64,000 bases of DNA from WHSV01 sp050694055 (lineage in GTDB: Bacteria > Actinomycetota > CADDZG01 > WHSQ01). The translations under genes and the position numbers were made by a program. Shown here piece by piece: positions 34,983 to 44,812 of this stretch. The notes beneath the pieces are model-generated. The model saw nothing but the letters and a program-made list of their open reading frames with translations. It had not been told where the DNA came from and did not search any database. The stretch is from the NCBI GenBank assembly GCA_050694055.1, contig JBOGWX010000112.1, positions 1 to 64,000 of the forward strand, in the 5' to 3' direction. The number at the start of each line of letters is the position of its first letter. Position 1 is the first letter of the stretch.

Positions 34983-36771
34983 TCCACGTTCGCTGCTCGC
35001 CGCACTCGGTCTGATCGCCGTGATGCTCGCAGTCTCGTGGGCCGTGCGGCGGTCGACCTTCACCACACTTGACTTTTATCTTGCGCGGCGGCAGGTGGGA
35101 CCGTTCCTCAATGCTTGCGCCATCTGCGGCGACTACTTCTCCGCAGCATCCTTTCTCGGCGTAGCCGGAGTGGTGTACGCCGCGGGAGCGGACGGCATCT
35201 GGTTCGCTACAGGATTCGCCGCCGGTTTCGTCGTGCTCCTGTTCTTTCTCGCAGCACCCTTTCGCCGAGCGAGACAGTTCTCGATCCCAGACTTCCTAGC
35301 GAGTCGCTTCAACTCGGCCCCCGTACGCCTGACCGCGGTGGCCATCGTCCAGGTGATCGTCCTCCTGTACCTGATTCCGCAGCTTGCCGGTGCGGGTCTC
35401 ATCTGGGAGGTGTTCATCGGACGAGGTCTCGGCTCTCTGTCGCCCTACACGACCGGAATCGCGCTGTGCACGGTGGCCATCGTCCTGCAGGCCGTCGTCG
35501 GCGGGATGAAGGGCACGACGTGGAACCAGGCTCTACAGTTCGGTCTCAAACTCTTCACCGTCATCGTGCTCGGTCTCGTCGTGATGGCGGCGGGGTTCTC
35601 GTATCCCTCTGCGGCCGACCGGGTGTCACGGGGGCCGCTGACCGTCCCAACCGAAGTCGCACGAGGGCGTCTGGTGACGCCCGCGGGCGAGGCTACGCCG
35701 TTGCTCGAGCAGGCCCGCCGGGTGATGAGCCAGCCCGGTTTCGACCGAGTCCGTAGCGACCTCGCTGCGGGATCGCCCCGAGTCGACGTCCTGCTGCCCG
35801 CCGATAACCGGCTTCACCCCGGCGATTCGTTGCGCTTCGTCGAGCCCGGTTTCCGGTTCACCGCCCCCGAGCAAATCGCGCTCATCATCACGCTTCTGCT
35901 GGGTACCGCCGGACTGCCGCACATCACTCACCGTTACTTCACCGCTTCCTCCGGGCGCGCCGCGCGCGCATCCACGGTCTGGGTTCTTGCTCTGGCGGCT
36001 GCCTTCTACTTCCTCGCGGTCCTACTGGGCGTCGCCGCCCGCTCCGAGTTGCCACGTCACATGCCGCCGGGAGTCACCAACGGTGATTTCGTCGACGGCG
36101 TGGTACGCGTACCGGAGAAGGCCCTGCTGTTGCTCGCCGACCGGACGGGTGGTGAACCGCTCCTCACCCTCGTGTCCGCAGCGGCCTTCGCAGCCGTGTT
36201 TTCCACGGTCGCAGGATTGTTGATTGCCGCTGCAACTACGTGGGGAAGGGACGTGTATGAGGAGTACATCAATCCCGAGGCGAGTGAAGCGAGGCGCGTG
36301 CGCTTCGCGCGCATTGCCGTGACGCTGACGGCCATCGTGGCCGCCGCAATCGCGCTCGGCATCTCGGTGTTCGGCGGCGCCCAGGCCCCCGGTGTGGCCC
36401 TCATGGTGACCTGGGCCTTCGCGGTGGCCGGCTCAGCCTTTACGCCGGTGTTCCTCCTTGCGGTGTGGTGGAGACGAACGACGACCGCGGGTGCCCTTGC
36501 CGGGATGATCATCGGAGCGGTGCTGTCGGTGAGCGCGATCGTGGTCGCGCTGGTGGCCGAGCGAGCGGGCTGGACCGGATGGGTGGAGCTGGGCCATTTC
36601 CCTAGTTTCCTCGCAGCGCCGTCGGCCGCTCTCGGTGTGGTCGCGGTCAGTCTGAGAAATCCCGCCCCGGAGAGTTCCGCGGCCTGGTGGGTCCGACTGC
36701 ACGGGACGGCCCCCGAGCGTCGGCAGGCGTTGCTCATCCGGCTGGCGGCGCGCGAGGGAGAGGCACCATGA
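34975..36771 (+). CDS. SSS-family cation:solute symporter (ActP-like)
   Basis: Membrane protein of 598 residues with about 13 helices. SSS markers: LDFYLARRQVGPFLNACAICGDYFSAASFLG, GGMKGTTWNQALQFG and LLGTAGLPHITHRYFTASS. A ~100-residue extracytoplasmic insertion (ADRVSRGPLTVPTEVARG to HPGDSLRFVEPGFRF) sits between helices 6 and 7. ActP, the nearest named group, moves acetate or similar short organic acids with Na+ or H+. Its stop overlaps the sensor kinase start as ATGA, tying transport to the following two-component pair. Confidence 0.92.
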   Translation: MSDPRSLLAALGLIAVMLAVSWAVRRSTFTTLDFYLARRQVGPFLNACAICGDYFSAASFLGVAGVVYAAGADGIWFATGFAAGFVVLLFFLAAPFRRARQFSIPDFLASRFNSAPVRLTAVAIVQVIVLLYLIPQLAGAGLIWEVFIGRGLGSLSPYTTGIALCTVAIVLQAVVGGMKGTTWNQALQFGLKLFTVIVLGLVVMAAGFSYPSAADRVSRGPLTVPTEVARGRLVTPAGEATPLLEQARRVMSQPGFDRVRSDLAAGSPRVDVLLPADNRLHPGDSLRFVEPGFRFTAPEQIALIITLLLGTAGLPHITHRYFTASSGRAARASTVWVLALAAAFYFLAVLLGVAARSELPRHMPPGVTNGDFVDGVVRVPEKALLLLADRTGGEPLLTLVSAAAFAAVFSTVAGLLIAAATTWGRDVYEEYINPEASEARRVRFARIAVTLTAIVAAAIALGISVFGGAQAPGVALMVTWAFAVAGSAFTPVFLLAVWWRRTTTAGALAGMIIGAVLSVSAIVVALVAERAGWTGWVELGHFPSFLAAPSAALGVVAVSLRNPAPESSAAWWVRLHGTAPERRQALLIRLAAREGEAP

Positions 36772-38039
36772 TCCTGTCACTCGTGCTCACGGCGGGCGTA
36801 TTCGCGTCGGTGGTCCTGGCCGCGGCGATGAGACTGGAGCTGTCGTCTCCCTGGGCGATTGCGCTCATCGTTGCCGGAGCGAACGGTGGGCTTCTTCTGG
36901 GACTGCGACTTCGTACCACCTCGGGGCGCACCTCCCGGGCGCTGCCACAACGACGCATGGTGTCTTTGGTCGAGCAGACGCTTCCTCACATGCGCATCGG
37001 ACTCAACGAGGAAACCGCCTCGCGGACGGTGCAACTCCTGCATGACGTCATGCGCCTGGACGCGGTCGCGATCACCGACCGAGAGCGGGTGCTTGCCTTT
37101 ACCGGGCCGGGCTCCGACCATCACAGAGCCGGTGACAGGGTCGGCTCGGGTCTGGCCCGGCGCGCGATGGACTCCAACCAGATACTCGTGACGACCGACT
37201 CGAGCTATCTCGGATGCTCTCCTACGACCAACGGAAGTTGTCCGCTGACCGGCGCCGTGGTGGCTCCCTTGGTCTGCGACGAGCATCCGGTCGGCTCTCT
37301 TGCCGTCTACCAGAGCCTCGATGGTTCCGTCGAGGACTCGCTCGTGGAATTGACGAAGGGCCTGGCCGGAATGCTGTCGTTGCAGCTCGAGCTTGCCCAG
37401 GCCCACCGCGAGGCGCAGGTCGCCGAGGCCGCCAAGCTCGATGCCCTCCGAGCCCAGATCAACCCCCACTTCTTGTTCAACACCCTCAACACGATCTCGA
37501 TGAAGGCGCGCACGGATTCGGAGGAGGCCCGCAGGCTGCTGGTACGACTCAGCGACTTCTTGCGCTACGCAATGAAGTACTCGGGTCACGCCGCTCCGTT
37601 CGGCGAGGAGTATTTCTTCGTCCGCACCTATCTCTTCCTGGAGAAGGCGCGCTTCGGCGACAGGCTACGGGTGCGCTACGACGTTGACCCCCAATGCCTG
37701 TCGATCCCCGTGCCGGTGCTGACGATTCAACCGCTGGTCGAGAACGCGGTGAAACACGGGATCGCCCAGCAGCCCGACGGCGGTCTGGTCGAGCTGCGCG
37801 CACGGATGGAGCCCATCGGTGGGATCCTGCGGATCAAAGTCACCGACAACGGGGTCGGCATCGAAGACGAGCGGTTGTCGTCGCTGATGACCGTCGACGC
37901 CGGGGAGATCAGCGCTCTGGCCAATATCTACGAGCGACTCACGCGCCTTTACGGGGGGCGAGCGTCGTTCGAGATCTCGTCTACCCCAGGAAAGGGAACG
38001 AGTGTGTCGCTTGGTCTGCCGGTGGGAATCACTAAATAG
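36768..38039 (+). CDS. LytS-type sensor histidine kinase
   Basis: Protein of 423 residues: two N-terminal membrane helices (residues 2-21 and 29-48), a GAF-like sensory domain at about 75-205 with a Cys pair (LGCSPTTNGSCPL), a short coiled helix, the His_kinase domain LRAQINPHFLFNTLNTIS with His234, and a GHKL ATPase domain (ENAVKHG, DNGVGI, TPGKGTSVSL). The absence of multiple helices makes it a compact relative of BtsS/YpdA, which sense pyruvate. It is translationally coupled to the symporter before it and the response regulator after it. Confidence 0.92.
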   Translation: MILSLVLTAGVFASVVLAAAMRLELSSPWAIALIVAGANGGLLLGLRLRTTSGRTSRALPQRRMVSLVEQTLPHMRIGLNEETASRTVQLLHDVMRLDAVAITDRERVLAFTGPGSDHHRAGDRVGSGLARRAMDSNQILVTTDSSYLGCSPTTNGSCPLTGAVVAPLVCDEHPVGSLAVYQSLDGSVEDSLVELTKGLAGMLSLQLELAQAHREAQVAEAAKLDALRAQINPHFLFNTLNTISMKARTDSEEARRLLVRLSDFLRYAMKYSGHAAPFGEEYFFVRTYLFLEKARFGDRLRVRYDVDPQCLSIPVPVLTIQPLVENAVKHGIAQQPDGGLVELRARMEPIGGILRIKVTDNGVGIEDERLSSLMTVDAGEISALANIYERLTRLYGGRASFEISSTPGKGTSVSLGLPVGITK

Positions 38040-38801
38040 ATGAGTTTTTCTGCAGATAGGAGGAGTCCGACGCTGCGAGCGCTGATCGTCGACGACGAGT
38101 ATCCGGCCCGCGAGGAACTTCGCTTCTTGCTGCGACACTTTCCCGAGGTCGAGGTCGTGGGCGAGGCCGCTCAGGCTTCTGAGGCGATGCACCTGATTCG
38201 CGAGATCGAGTACGACCTCTGTTTTCTCGATATCAAGATGCCGGGCGGCTCGGGCCTGGAACTCGTGAAGGAGCTCTCGCGCGTTCCCCATCGTCCTGCC
38301 GTCATCTTCGTCACCGCCTATCCGGATCATGCGGTCGAGGCCTTTGATCTCGACGCCGTGGACTACCTCCTCAAGCCCTTCGACGAGGCGCGCCTGGCTC
38401 GTGCATTGCAGCGATTCATCGAGCGAGACGCGGACTCCACCGAGGAGTCGAGTGACGCCGAAAGCGCGCGTTTCGACAAGATTCCGGTGCCGGCGCAGGA
38501 TCGGACCATCCTGCTCGAACCCGAAGATGTCTTGTACGCGGTCGCAGCACACGGGGGCTCATACGTCGTTACCGGAAGCCATCGTCATCTGGTGCCCTAC
38601 TCGCTGGCAGAACTGGAGCGTCGGCTCGAGGGACGCGATTTCTTCAGGACGCATCGCGCTTATCTCCTGAACCTCCGTTACGCGCGTGCCATCGAACCCG
38701 ACTTCGCCGGGGCGTTGCAGGTGGTCCTGTCCGAAACTCAGCAACGAGTGCCGGTCTCGCGCCGTCAGGCGCGGGTCTTCAAGCGACTGGTCGGCCTCTG
38801 A
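38040..38801 (+). CDS. LytTR-type response regulator
   Basis: Protein of 253 residues. The receiver domain has VDDE, the phospho-Asp64 in CFLDIKMPGG, a Thr in FVTAYPDHAVEAF and Lys in VDYLLKPFDE. A linker leads to a LytTR DNA-binding domain (VPAQDRTILLEPEDVLYAVAAHGGSYVV, FFRTHRAYLLNLRYARAIEP, RVPVSRRQARVFKRLV). It starts on the base after the kinase stop. A LytTR-style direct repeat lies about 600 bases downstream, before the second symporter operon, which is the likely target. Confidence 0.94.
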   Translation: MSFSADRRSPTLRALIVDDEYPAREELRFLLRHFPEVEVVGEAAQASEAMHLIREIEYDLCFLDIKMPGGSGLELVKELSRVPHRPAVIFVTAYPDHAVEAFDLDAVDYLLKPFDEARLARALQRFIERDADSTEESSDAESARFDKIPVPAQDRTILLEPEDVLYAVAAHGGSYVVTGSHRHLVPYSLAELERRLEGRDFFRTHRAYLLNLRYARAIEPDFAGALQVVLSETQQRVPVSRRQARVFKRLVGL

Positions 38802-39210
38802 ACAACCGCACAGCCTGGGCGACGGCGAGCACTCCGGCGGCGAACAACACGACCAAGCCGGGGCCCGGAAGACACTGCGCCGACACGCAGACGGTGAAGA
38901 GTTTAGTCGTCTGCCACGCCGCGAGATAGATGGCGCCGCCACCGCCCAGCGCAGCCGACACCGTCGCAATGCCGCGCCAACGCACCGACGCGCTTGCGAT
39001 CGTCATGAGTCCGGCCCACAGCGCCCACGACACCGCGAGCGGCGCGGCGCGCAGCGACTGCCCCAGGATCAGAAGCCAGGGCAGAAACGCTCCGACCCAC
39101 ATGGCGACGCCGGCCCCCAGCAGGATCTTCTGCGCCGTCCCCAGGTAGGGCCAGCGCACGCGGTCGCCTGTGCCCGAAAGCGAAGTACTGGGTTCCCGGC
39201 GAGTCACCAT
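38779..39210 (-). CDS. Small membrane protein of unknown function
   Basis: Predicted four-helix membrane protein of 143 residues (QKILLGAGVAMWVGAFLPWLLILG, LAVSWALWAGLMTIASASV, GIATVSAALGGGGAIYLAAW, GPGLVVLFAAGVLAVAQAVRLF) with a Cys pair FTVCVSAQCLPGPG in a loop between helices 3 and 4. No ribosome site is clear at ATG 39210. Its end overlaps the convergent response-regulator gene by 23 bases. No function can be assigned. Confidence 0.65.
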   Translation of the reverse strand: MVTRREPSTSLSGTGDRVRWPYLGTAQKILLGAGVAMWVGAFLPWLLILGQSLRAAPLAVSWALWAGLMTIASASVRWRGIATVSAALGGGGAIYLAAWQTTKLFTVCVSAQCLPGPGLVVLFAAGVLAVAQAVRLFRGRPVA

Positions 39211-39390
39211 GCTTCGACCGTAGCCCCAGGGGTCGCTCCGACCAAGAGTTGGCCCGCTAAGGGTTGGATTCAGCCCCCGAGCGGACTCCAGAGCGTGGTG
39301 AGCGGCCGCCGATCGATCCCCGATCGACGGGCCGACCTCTGAAAAGGCGTCGTCACCTTTCGGGGGGCCGATTTCGCCGTCTGAACAACA

Positions 39391-39421
39391 GGCATTTCCT
39401 ACCGAAGCATGCGCATTCATT
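39391..39421 (+). promoter_or_regulatory. Candidate LytTR-regulator binding site (direct repeat)
   Basis: GGCATTTCCT (39391-39400) and CGCATTCATT (39412-39421) separated by 11 bases, a 21-bp period. The first copy matches nine of ten bases of the GGCATTTCAT box of the E. coli LytTR regulator YpdB, which also uses an 11-bp gap. It sits 50 bases before the DUF4212/SSS operon. Confidence 0.55.
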
Positions 39422-39470
39422 ATGAACGTAAGTAAACAGAGACCTATTGGCTCGACCGGGGGGTGTGCCG

Positions 39471-39836
39471 ATGGCGAATGCAGCGCAAGGGTCTGATCGT
39501 CCGCCAGCAGGAGCGAGCGGAAGCAAGATGAGCGACCGGTCCCAAGGATACTGGAGGGCGAACGTCAGGGTGAAAGTTCCCCTGCTAATCGTGTGGGGGA
39601 TCTTCGGTTACGTGCTCGCCATTCTATTGGCGGAGCCGCTGAACACGATCTCGTTCATCGGGTTCCCGCTCGGTTTCTGGTTCGCGCAGCAGGGCGCCAT
39701 CGTCGTGTTCGTTGCGTTGATCTTCATCTATGCCAAGCGGATGGACCGTGTGGATGAAGAGTTCGACGTTCACGAGGAGGAGCTGGGCTCGGCTCGCAAG
39801 AAGGTACAACGCGGTCGAGGGGGTGAGGCCGCATGA
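39471..39836 (+). CDS. DUF4212 small subunit of sodium:solute symporter
   Basis: Protein of 121 residues with two membrane helices. It has the DUF4212 pattern: GYWRANVRVKVPLLIVWGIFGYVLAILLAEPLN, GFPLGFWFAQQGAIVVFVALIFIYAKRMDRVDEEF. The family is the accessory subunit of SSS transporters and is nearly always encoded directly before the large subunit, as here (ATGA overlap). ATG 39471 has GGGGGG seven bases upstream; upstream TTG 39447 and downstream ATG 39528 are alternatives. A LytTR-type site lies upstream. Confidence 0.9.
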   Translation: MANAAQGSDRPPAGASGSKMSDRSQGYWRANVRVKVPLLIVWGIFGYVLAILLAEPLNTISFIGFPLGFWFAQQGAIVVFVALIFIYAKRMDRVDEEFDVHEEELGSARKKVQRGRGGEAA

Positions 39837-41533
39837 CTCGAATCGAGCTGTGGGCGCTCATCTTCACCGTCCTTACGTTTTCGCTGTACATCGGGATCGC
39901 CGTTCGCACTCGCGTCAGGGACACCGAGGGCTTCTACGTCGCAGGCCACGGTGTGCCCGCGATAGCGAACGGTGCCGCGATCGCGGCCGATTGGATGTCG
40001 GCGGCATCGTTCATCTCGATGGCGGGCCTCATCTCTTTCCTCGGCTTCGACGGCGCCATCTACCTTCTCGGATGGACGGGTGGTTACGTGCTGCTGGCGC
40101 TGCTCCTCGCGCCCTATCTCCGGAAGTTCGGGAAGTACACCGTTCCCGATTTCGTCGGAGACCGCTACTCGGAGACGGCGCGTGCCGTCGCAGTGGTCGC
40201 CGCGGTGTTCGTGTCGTTCACCTACGTGGCGGGACAGATGGCCGGCGTGGGGATCGTCTTCGCCCGCTTCATAGGAGTGACGATCACCACCGGGGTAATC
40301 ATCGGAATGTGCGTGGTGCTTATCTACGCGGTGCTGGGCGGAATGAAGGGCATCACCTGGACCCAGGTGGCTCAATACAGCGTGTTGATCCTCGCCTATC
40401 TGATCCCGGCTTGGGCCATCGCGGGGCGGATCTCAGGTATGCCCGTGCCGCAGATCTCGTTCGGCGAAATCGCTACGACGTTGGATCAACTCCAGATGGA
40501 CTTCGGGCTGACCGAGTACACCGCGCCGTTCACCAACCGTCCGATGCAGGACGTGTTCTTCGTCGCTCTGGCACTGATGATCGGAACGGCGGGCCTGCCG
40601 CACATCATCGTGCGCTTCTATACGACGCCGTCGGTGCGTGCGGCGCGTTACTCGGCGGGTTGGGCGTTGCTGTTCATCGCCATTCTCTACACGACCGCTC
40701 CCGCCGTGGCAGTGTTCGCCAAGACGAACCTGCTCGAAGACGTTGCCAACCAGCCGTGGTCGGAGCGACCCGACTGGGTGCGCAACTGGGAGGCAACGGG
40801 GTTGTTGTCGTTCGAAGACGCCAACGGCAACGGGGTCGTCGACTCGATCACGTCGAATCCCGAGACGACTCCCGGCGAACTGACGGTCAGCCCGGACATC
40901 ATGGTGCTCGCCAACCCCGAGATCGCAGGGCTTCCCGCTCCGGTCGTCGGTCTGGTGGCCGCGGGGGGTCTGGCTGCGGCGTTGTCGACGGCCTCGGGCC
41001 TGTTACTCGTCATCGGGTCGTCCATCGGACACGACCTCTATTACAAACGCTTCAGACCGAACGCGACCGAGAAGCAACGGCTCGCCGCCGGCCGAATCGC
41101 CATCGCCGGAGCGGTGTTGGTGGCCGGCTACTTCGGAGTGAACCCACCGGGGTTCGTGGCGCAGGTGGTGGCCTTTGCCTTCGGCCTTGCGGCCGCCTCG
41201 TTCTTCCCGATCATCGTGCTGGGGATCTTCTGGAAGCGTGCGAACGCCACAGGCGCGGTGGCCGGGTTGTTGACCGGCCTGACGATCACCTCTCTGTACA
41301 TGTACATGACCCTGTACGGGGGCATGGAGCCATGGCTGGGGATCTCTCCCGAGGGCTTCGGTGCGATTGGTGCGGCGATCAACTTCGCCGTGACCATCGT
41401 CGTCTCGAGGATGACCACGCCGCCGTCCGAGGACATCCAGCTGCTGATCGAGGAGGTGCGCCACCCGCGTCTGGGCGGCGAGGCGATTCGTCTGCCGGAA
41501 TCGGAGCGGGTCGGTAGCGCCCGGACGAGCTAG
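39833..41533 (+). CDS. SSS-family sodium:solute symporter (VC_2705-like)
   Basis: Membrane protein of 566 residues with about 13 helices. SSS features: EGFYVAGHGVPAIANGAAIAADWMSAASFISMAG, GGMKGITWTQVAQYSVL, IGTAGLPHIIVRFYTTPSV. An extracytoplasmic insert (EDVANQPWSERPDWVRNWEATGLLSFEDANGNGVVDSI) contains a DANGNGVVD loop that resembles a Ca-binding turn. It is partnered with the DUF4212 subunit, and likely carries acetate, pyruvate or a related acid. A strong terminator follows. Confidence 0.93.
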   Translation: MTRIELWALIFTVLTFSLYIGIAVRTRVRDTEGFYVAGHGVPAIANGAAIAADWMSAASFISMAGLISFLGFDGAIYLLGWTGGYVLLALLLAPYLRKFGKYTVPDFVGDRYSETARAVAVVAAVFVSFTYVAGQMAGVGIVFARFIGVTITTGVIIGMCVVLIYAVLGGMKGITWTQVAQYSVLILAYLIPAWAIAGRISGMPVPQISFGEIATTLDQLQMDFGLTEYTAPFTNRPMQDVFFVALALMIGTAGLPHIIVRFYTTPSVRAARYSAGWALLFIAILYTTAPAVAVFAKTNLLEDVANQPWSERPDWVRNWEATGLLSFEDANGNGVVDSITSNPETTPGELTVSPDIMVLANPEIAGLPAPVVGLVAAGGLAAALSTASGLLLVIGSSIGHDLYYKRFRPNATEKQRLAAGRIAIAGAVLVAGYFGVNPPGFVAQVVAFAFGLAAASFFPIIVLGIFWKRANATGAVAGLLTGLTITSLYMYMTLYGGMEPWLGISPEGFGAIGAAINFAVTIVVSRMTTPPSEDIQLLIEEVRHPRLGGEAIRLPESERVGSARTS

Positions 41534-41564
41534 ACCGTTGCCGTGTCAACACGGCTCGCAACCC

Positions 41565-41591
41565 GAGAGGCCCCCGCAGCGGGGGCCTCTC
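41565..41591. terminator. Terminator between symporter and Rpf-like genes
   Basis: 11-bp perfect arms GAGAGGCCCCC and GGGGGCCTCTC with a 5-base loop, followed by TTCTC. It lies between convergent stops at 41533 and 41614, so it can serve both. Confidence 0.85.
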
Positions 41592-41613
41592 TTCTCGGTG
41601 GTGAAGTTCTGTC

Positions 41614-42204
41614 TCAGGCGCAGTTGGGCCAGCGACTTCCCTCACCCGCCGCGATGAGGCGCGCCGCGGTGCGGGACTGGGCGCTCGGATCCCAGATCGA
41701 GCCGTAGCCGTAAGCCGCCCACGTCTGATCGTCGAACTGAAAGAGGCCGTGGTAGCCGGCCTCGTTGTAGGCGTTGGGGTCGAGCCCCGACTCGCACGAG
41801 GCCACGCCGACCAGGTAACCGGGATCGAGCCCGAACTCCGCAGCGGCCGAGCCGATGATCTCCTCGATCGAGCCCGCCGGGGCCACGGGGGCGACCTCCT
41901 CTACGGGTTCCGCGGCCGGCTCACTGGCCTCGGGCGTGGCCGGCTTCTCCCGCACCTCGAAGACCTCGCGGCGGAATTTCACGATCGCGGCGTGGCTCTC
42001 GCTCGCCTCGATTCCCCCGGCGGGTTTCGAAGCTTCGCCGCCGCCGGCCGGCGCGTCGTCGCCGACGAGCCCGAGCGCCTGCAGCGGTCCGACGCCCGCG
42101 GGGATACCGACGAGCAGCGATGCGGCGGTCGCCAGAACGGTGACGCCCAGGCGCCGTTTGATGCGTTCGCGCCTCGTGGGGCGGCGGCCGAACATAGGTT
42201 GCAT
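41614..42204 (-). CDS. Secreted Rpf/SLT-like transglycosylase
   Basis: Protein of 196 residues. A signal or anchor helix (VTVLATAASLLVGIPAGVG) follows a basic N-terminus, then a low-complexity Ala/Pro/Glu linker (residues 50-112). The C-terminal lysozyme-like domain is IIGSAAAEFGLDPGYLVGVASCESGLDPNAYN...GLFQFDDQTWAAYGYG with catalytic Glu138. Cys137 and Cys195 at the last-but-one position would form the disulfide seen in resuscitation-promoting factors. GGAGG precedes ATG 42204. A consensus CRP site is 200 bases upstream. Confidence 0.87.
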   Translation of the reverse strand: MQPMFGRRPTRRERIKRRLGVTVLATAASLLVGIPAGVGPLQALGLVGDDAPAGGGEASKPAGGIEASESHAAIVKFRREVFEVREKPATPEASEPAAEPVEEVAPVAPAGSIEEIIGSAAAEFGLDPGYLVGVASCESGLDPNAYNEAGYHGLFQFDDQTWAAYGYGSIWDPSAQSRTAARLIAAGEGSRWPNCA

Positions 42205-42405
42205 GTCGTTGCCTCCTTGTGGCTCGTTGTCGACGCGGGCGCGATCAAGTTCTTTGCCGGGCCGCCGGGGCTGCCCGAATACAGCGGTGATCGCTTCCCT
42301 GAGCTCGACCGGGACGGGTCGTGCCCGCGAGTCCCGGAGTTACGTCCGCGTGAGCTGTCCGGCTAGAATTACCCAATTCCTGGGCTTTAAACACTTGCAA
42401 GCGGA

Positions 42406-42421
42406 TGTGAAAGGGTTCACA
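42406..42421. promoter_or_regulatory. CRP-type operator
   Basis: TGTGAAAGGGTTCACA matches TGTGA-N6-TCACA exactly. Relative to the likely minus-strand -10 at 42371-42366, its centre is near -54, a position fit for activation. CRP control of rpf genes is known in mycobacteria and streptomycetes. Confidence 0.6.
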
Positions 42422-42490
42422 AGCTCACGAAATCCGGGGTCAGGCCCTCTGAGTGGGGCGGGACGATGGTGGACCGCCCGGTCTTGGTAG

Positions 42491-42519
42491 TTGAGTGGGG
42501 GCAGCCGGTCGGCTATATC
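42491..42519 (+). promoter_or_regulatory. Promoter of gmd, probably giving a leaderless mRNA
   Basis: TTGAGT (42491-42496), 17-bp spacer, TATATC (42514-42519). Transcription would start about 7 bases after the -10, at or within a base or two of the gmd ATG at 42528, and no ribosome site is visible. Confidence 0.55.
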
Positions 42520-42527
42520 CTGCCGGG

Positions 42528-43544
<1,017 letters not shown>

Positions 43545-43606
43545 TTGAGAACATCAATGGCGGCGACGGCGATAGGTTGATCGCAAGGCACCGTCGAGAG
43601 GAACCA

Positions 43607-43626
43607 GCGATCGTCTCGACGATCGC
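43607..43626. repeat. 20-bp palindrome shared with the glmM upstream region
   Basis: GCGATCGTCTCGACGATCGC, the exact reverse complement of the 20-mer at 3688-3707. It ends 20 bases before the guaB3 GTG. The placement is the same as before glmM. Confidence 0.7.
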
Positions 43627-43646
43627 GAGAGGAGAGTGTAGGTCCC

Positions 43647-44807
43647 GTGGAGATCGAGATTGGCATCGGAAAGTCCGGTCGCCGGGCCTACGGGTTCGAC
43701 GACATCGCCATCGTGCCGTCGCGCCGGACTCGAGATCCCGACGACGTGGACATCTCCTGGGAGATCGACGCCTTCAAGCTCGAGCTGCCGCTCATGGCGT
43801 CGGCGATGGACGGCGTCGTGTCGGTGCGGACCGCGATCGAGGTGGGGCGGCTCGGGGGCATGGGCGTGCTCAACCTCGAGGGGCTGCAGACGCGCTACGA
43901 CGACGCCGATGCGGTGCTGGCCGAGATCGCAGAGCTATCTCCCGACGAAGCAACCGCCCGGCTGCAGCAGCTCTACGCCGAGCCCGTCAAGGAAGAGCTC
44001 ATCTACAAGCGCATCCGGGAGATCAAGGACGCGGGTGTCGAGGCCTGCGCGTCGTTGACTCCTCAGAAAGTCGAGCACTTCCACAAGGTCGCGCTGGAAG
44101 CCGAGCTCGACATCCTGGTCATCCAGGGAACCGTGGTGTCCGCCGAGCATGTCTCGACGCGGACCGAACCACTGAACCTCAAGCGCTTCATCTCGACCTA
44201 CGACATCCCGGTGATCGTCGGAGGGTGCGCGTCGTACTCGACCGCCCTTCACCTCATGCGCACCGGCGCCGTGGGTGTGCTTGTCGGAGTCGGGCCGGGG
44301 GCCGCGTGCACGACGCGCGGCGTGCTCGGTGTGGGAGTTCCACAGGCGACGGCGATCGCCGACGCCGCAGGGGCACGCATCCGGCACCTCGACGAGACCG
44401 GCCGTTACTGTCACGTCATCGCGGATGGCGGGATGCGGACGGGTGGTGACATCGCCAAGGCGATTGCGTGCGGAGCCGACGCGGTGATGATCGGGTCGCC
44501 GCTGGCGGCCGCCGCGGAGGCGCCGGGGCACGGCTACCACTGGGGGATGGCGACCTTTCATCCCACGCTGCCGCGCGGCGCTCGCGTTCAGACCCGCACC
44601 ACCGGCACGCTCGAGGAGATCCTGGTGGGCCCCGCACACGAGAACGACGGGAGGCTCAACCTCTTCGGCGGCCTGCGCACGAGCCTCGCCACCTGCGGCT
44701 ACGCCAACATCAAGGAGTTCCAGAAGGCCGAGGTCATGGTCGCCCCGTCGCTGCAAACGGAGGGAAAGGCACTGCAGCGCTCCCAGCGCCTCGGCATGGG
44801 AGCGTGA
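43647..44807 (+). CDS. guaB3: GuaB3 family IMP dehydrogenase-related protein
   Basis: Actinobacterial paralogue of IMP dehydrogenase/GMP reductase, 386 residues, without CBS domains. The TIM barrel has PLMASAMDGVVSVRTAIEVGRLGGMGVLNLEG, VIVGGCASYSTAL, the catalytic loop GVGPGAACTTRGVLGVGVPQATAI with its Cys, and IADGGMRTGGDIAKAIACGADAVMIGSPLA. GTG 43647 has GGAGAG upstream. The biochemical role of GuaB3 is not well settled. guaA lies 5.5 kb downstream on the same strand. Confidence 0.93.
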   Translation: MEIEIGIGKSGRRAYGFDDIAIVPSRRTRDPDDVDISWEIDAFKLELPLMASAMDGVVSVRTAIEVGRLGGMGVLNLEGLQTRYDDADAVLAEIAELSPDEATARLQQLYAEPVKEELIYKRIREIKDAGVEACASLTPQKVEHFHKVALEAELDILVIQGTVVSAEHVSTRTEPLNLKRFISTYDIPVIVGGCASYSTALHLMRTGAVGVLVGVGPGAACTTRGVLGVGVPQATAIADAAGARIRHLDETGRYCHVIADGGMRTGGDIAKAIACGADAVMIGSPLAAAAEAPGHGYHWGMATFHPTLPRGARVQTRTTGTLEEILVGPAHENDGRLNLFGGLRTSLATCGYANIKEFQKAEVMVAPSLQTEGKALQRSQRLGMGA

Positions 44808-44812
44808 CCTCG

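Larger units (their letters stand above)
42205..42527. other. Divergent regulatory region between the Rpf-like gene and gmd
   Basis: About 320 bases without a gene. It holds the long leader of the Rpf-like gene on the minus strand, with GC-rich paired segments near 42310-42350, and a -10-like TAATTC at 42371-42366. It also holds the CRP-type palindrome at 42406-42421 and the gmd promoter at 42491-42519. Confidence 0.6.
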
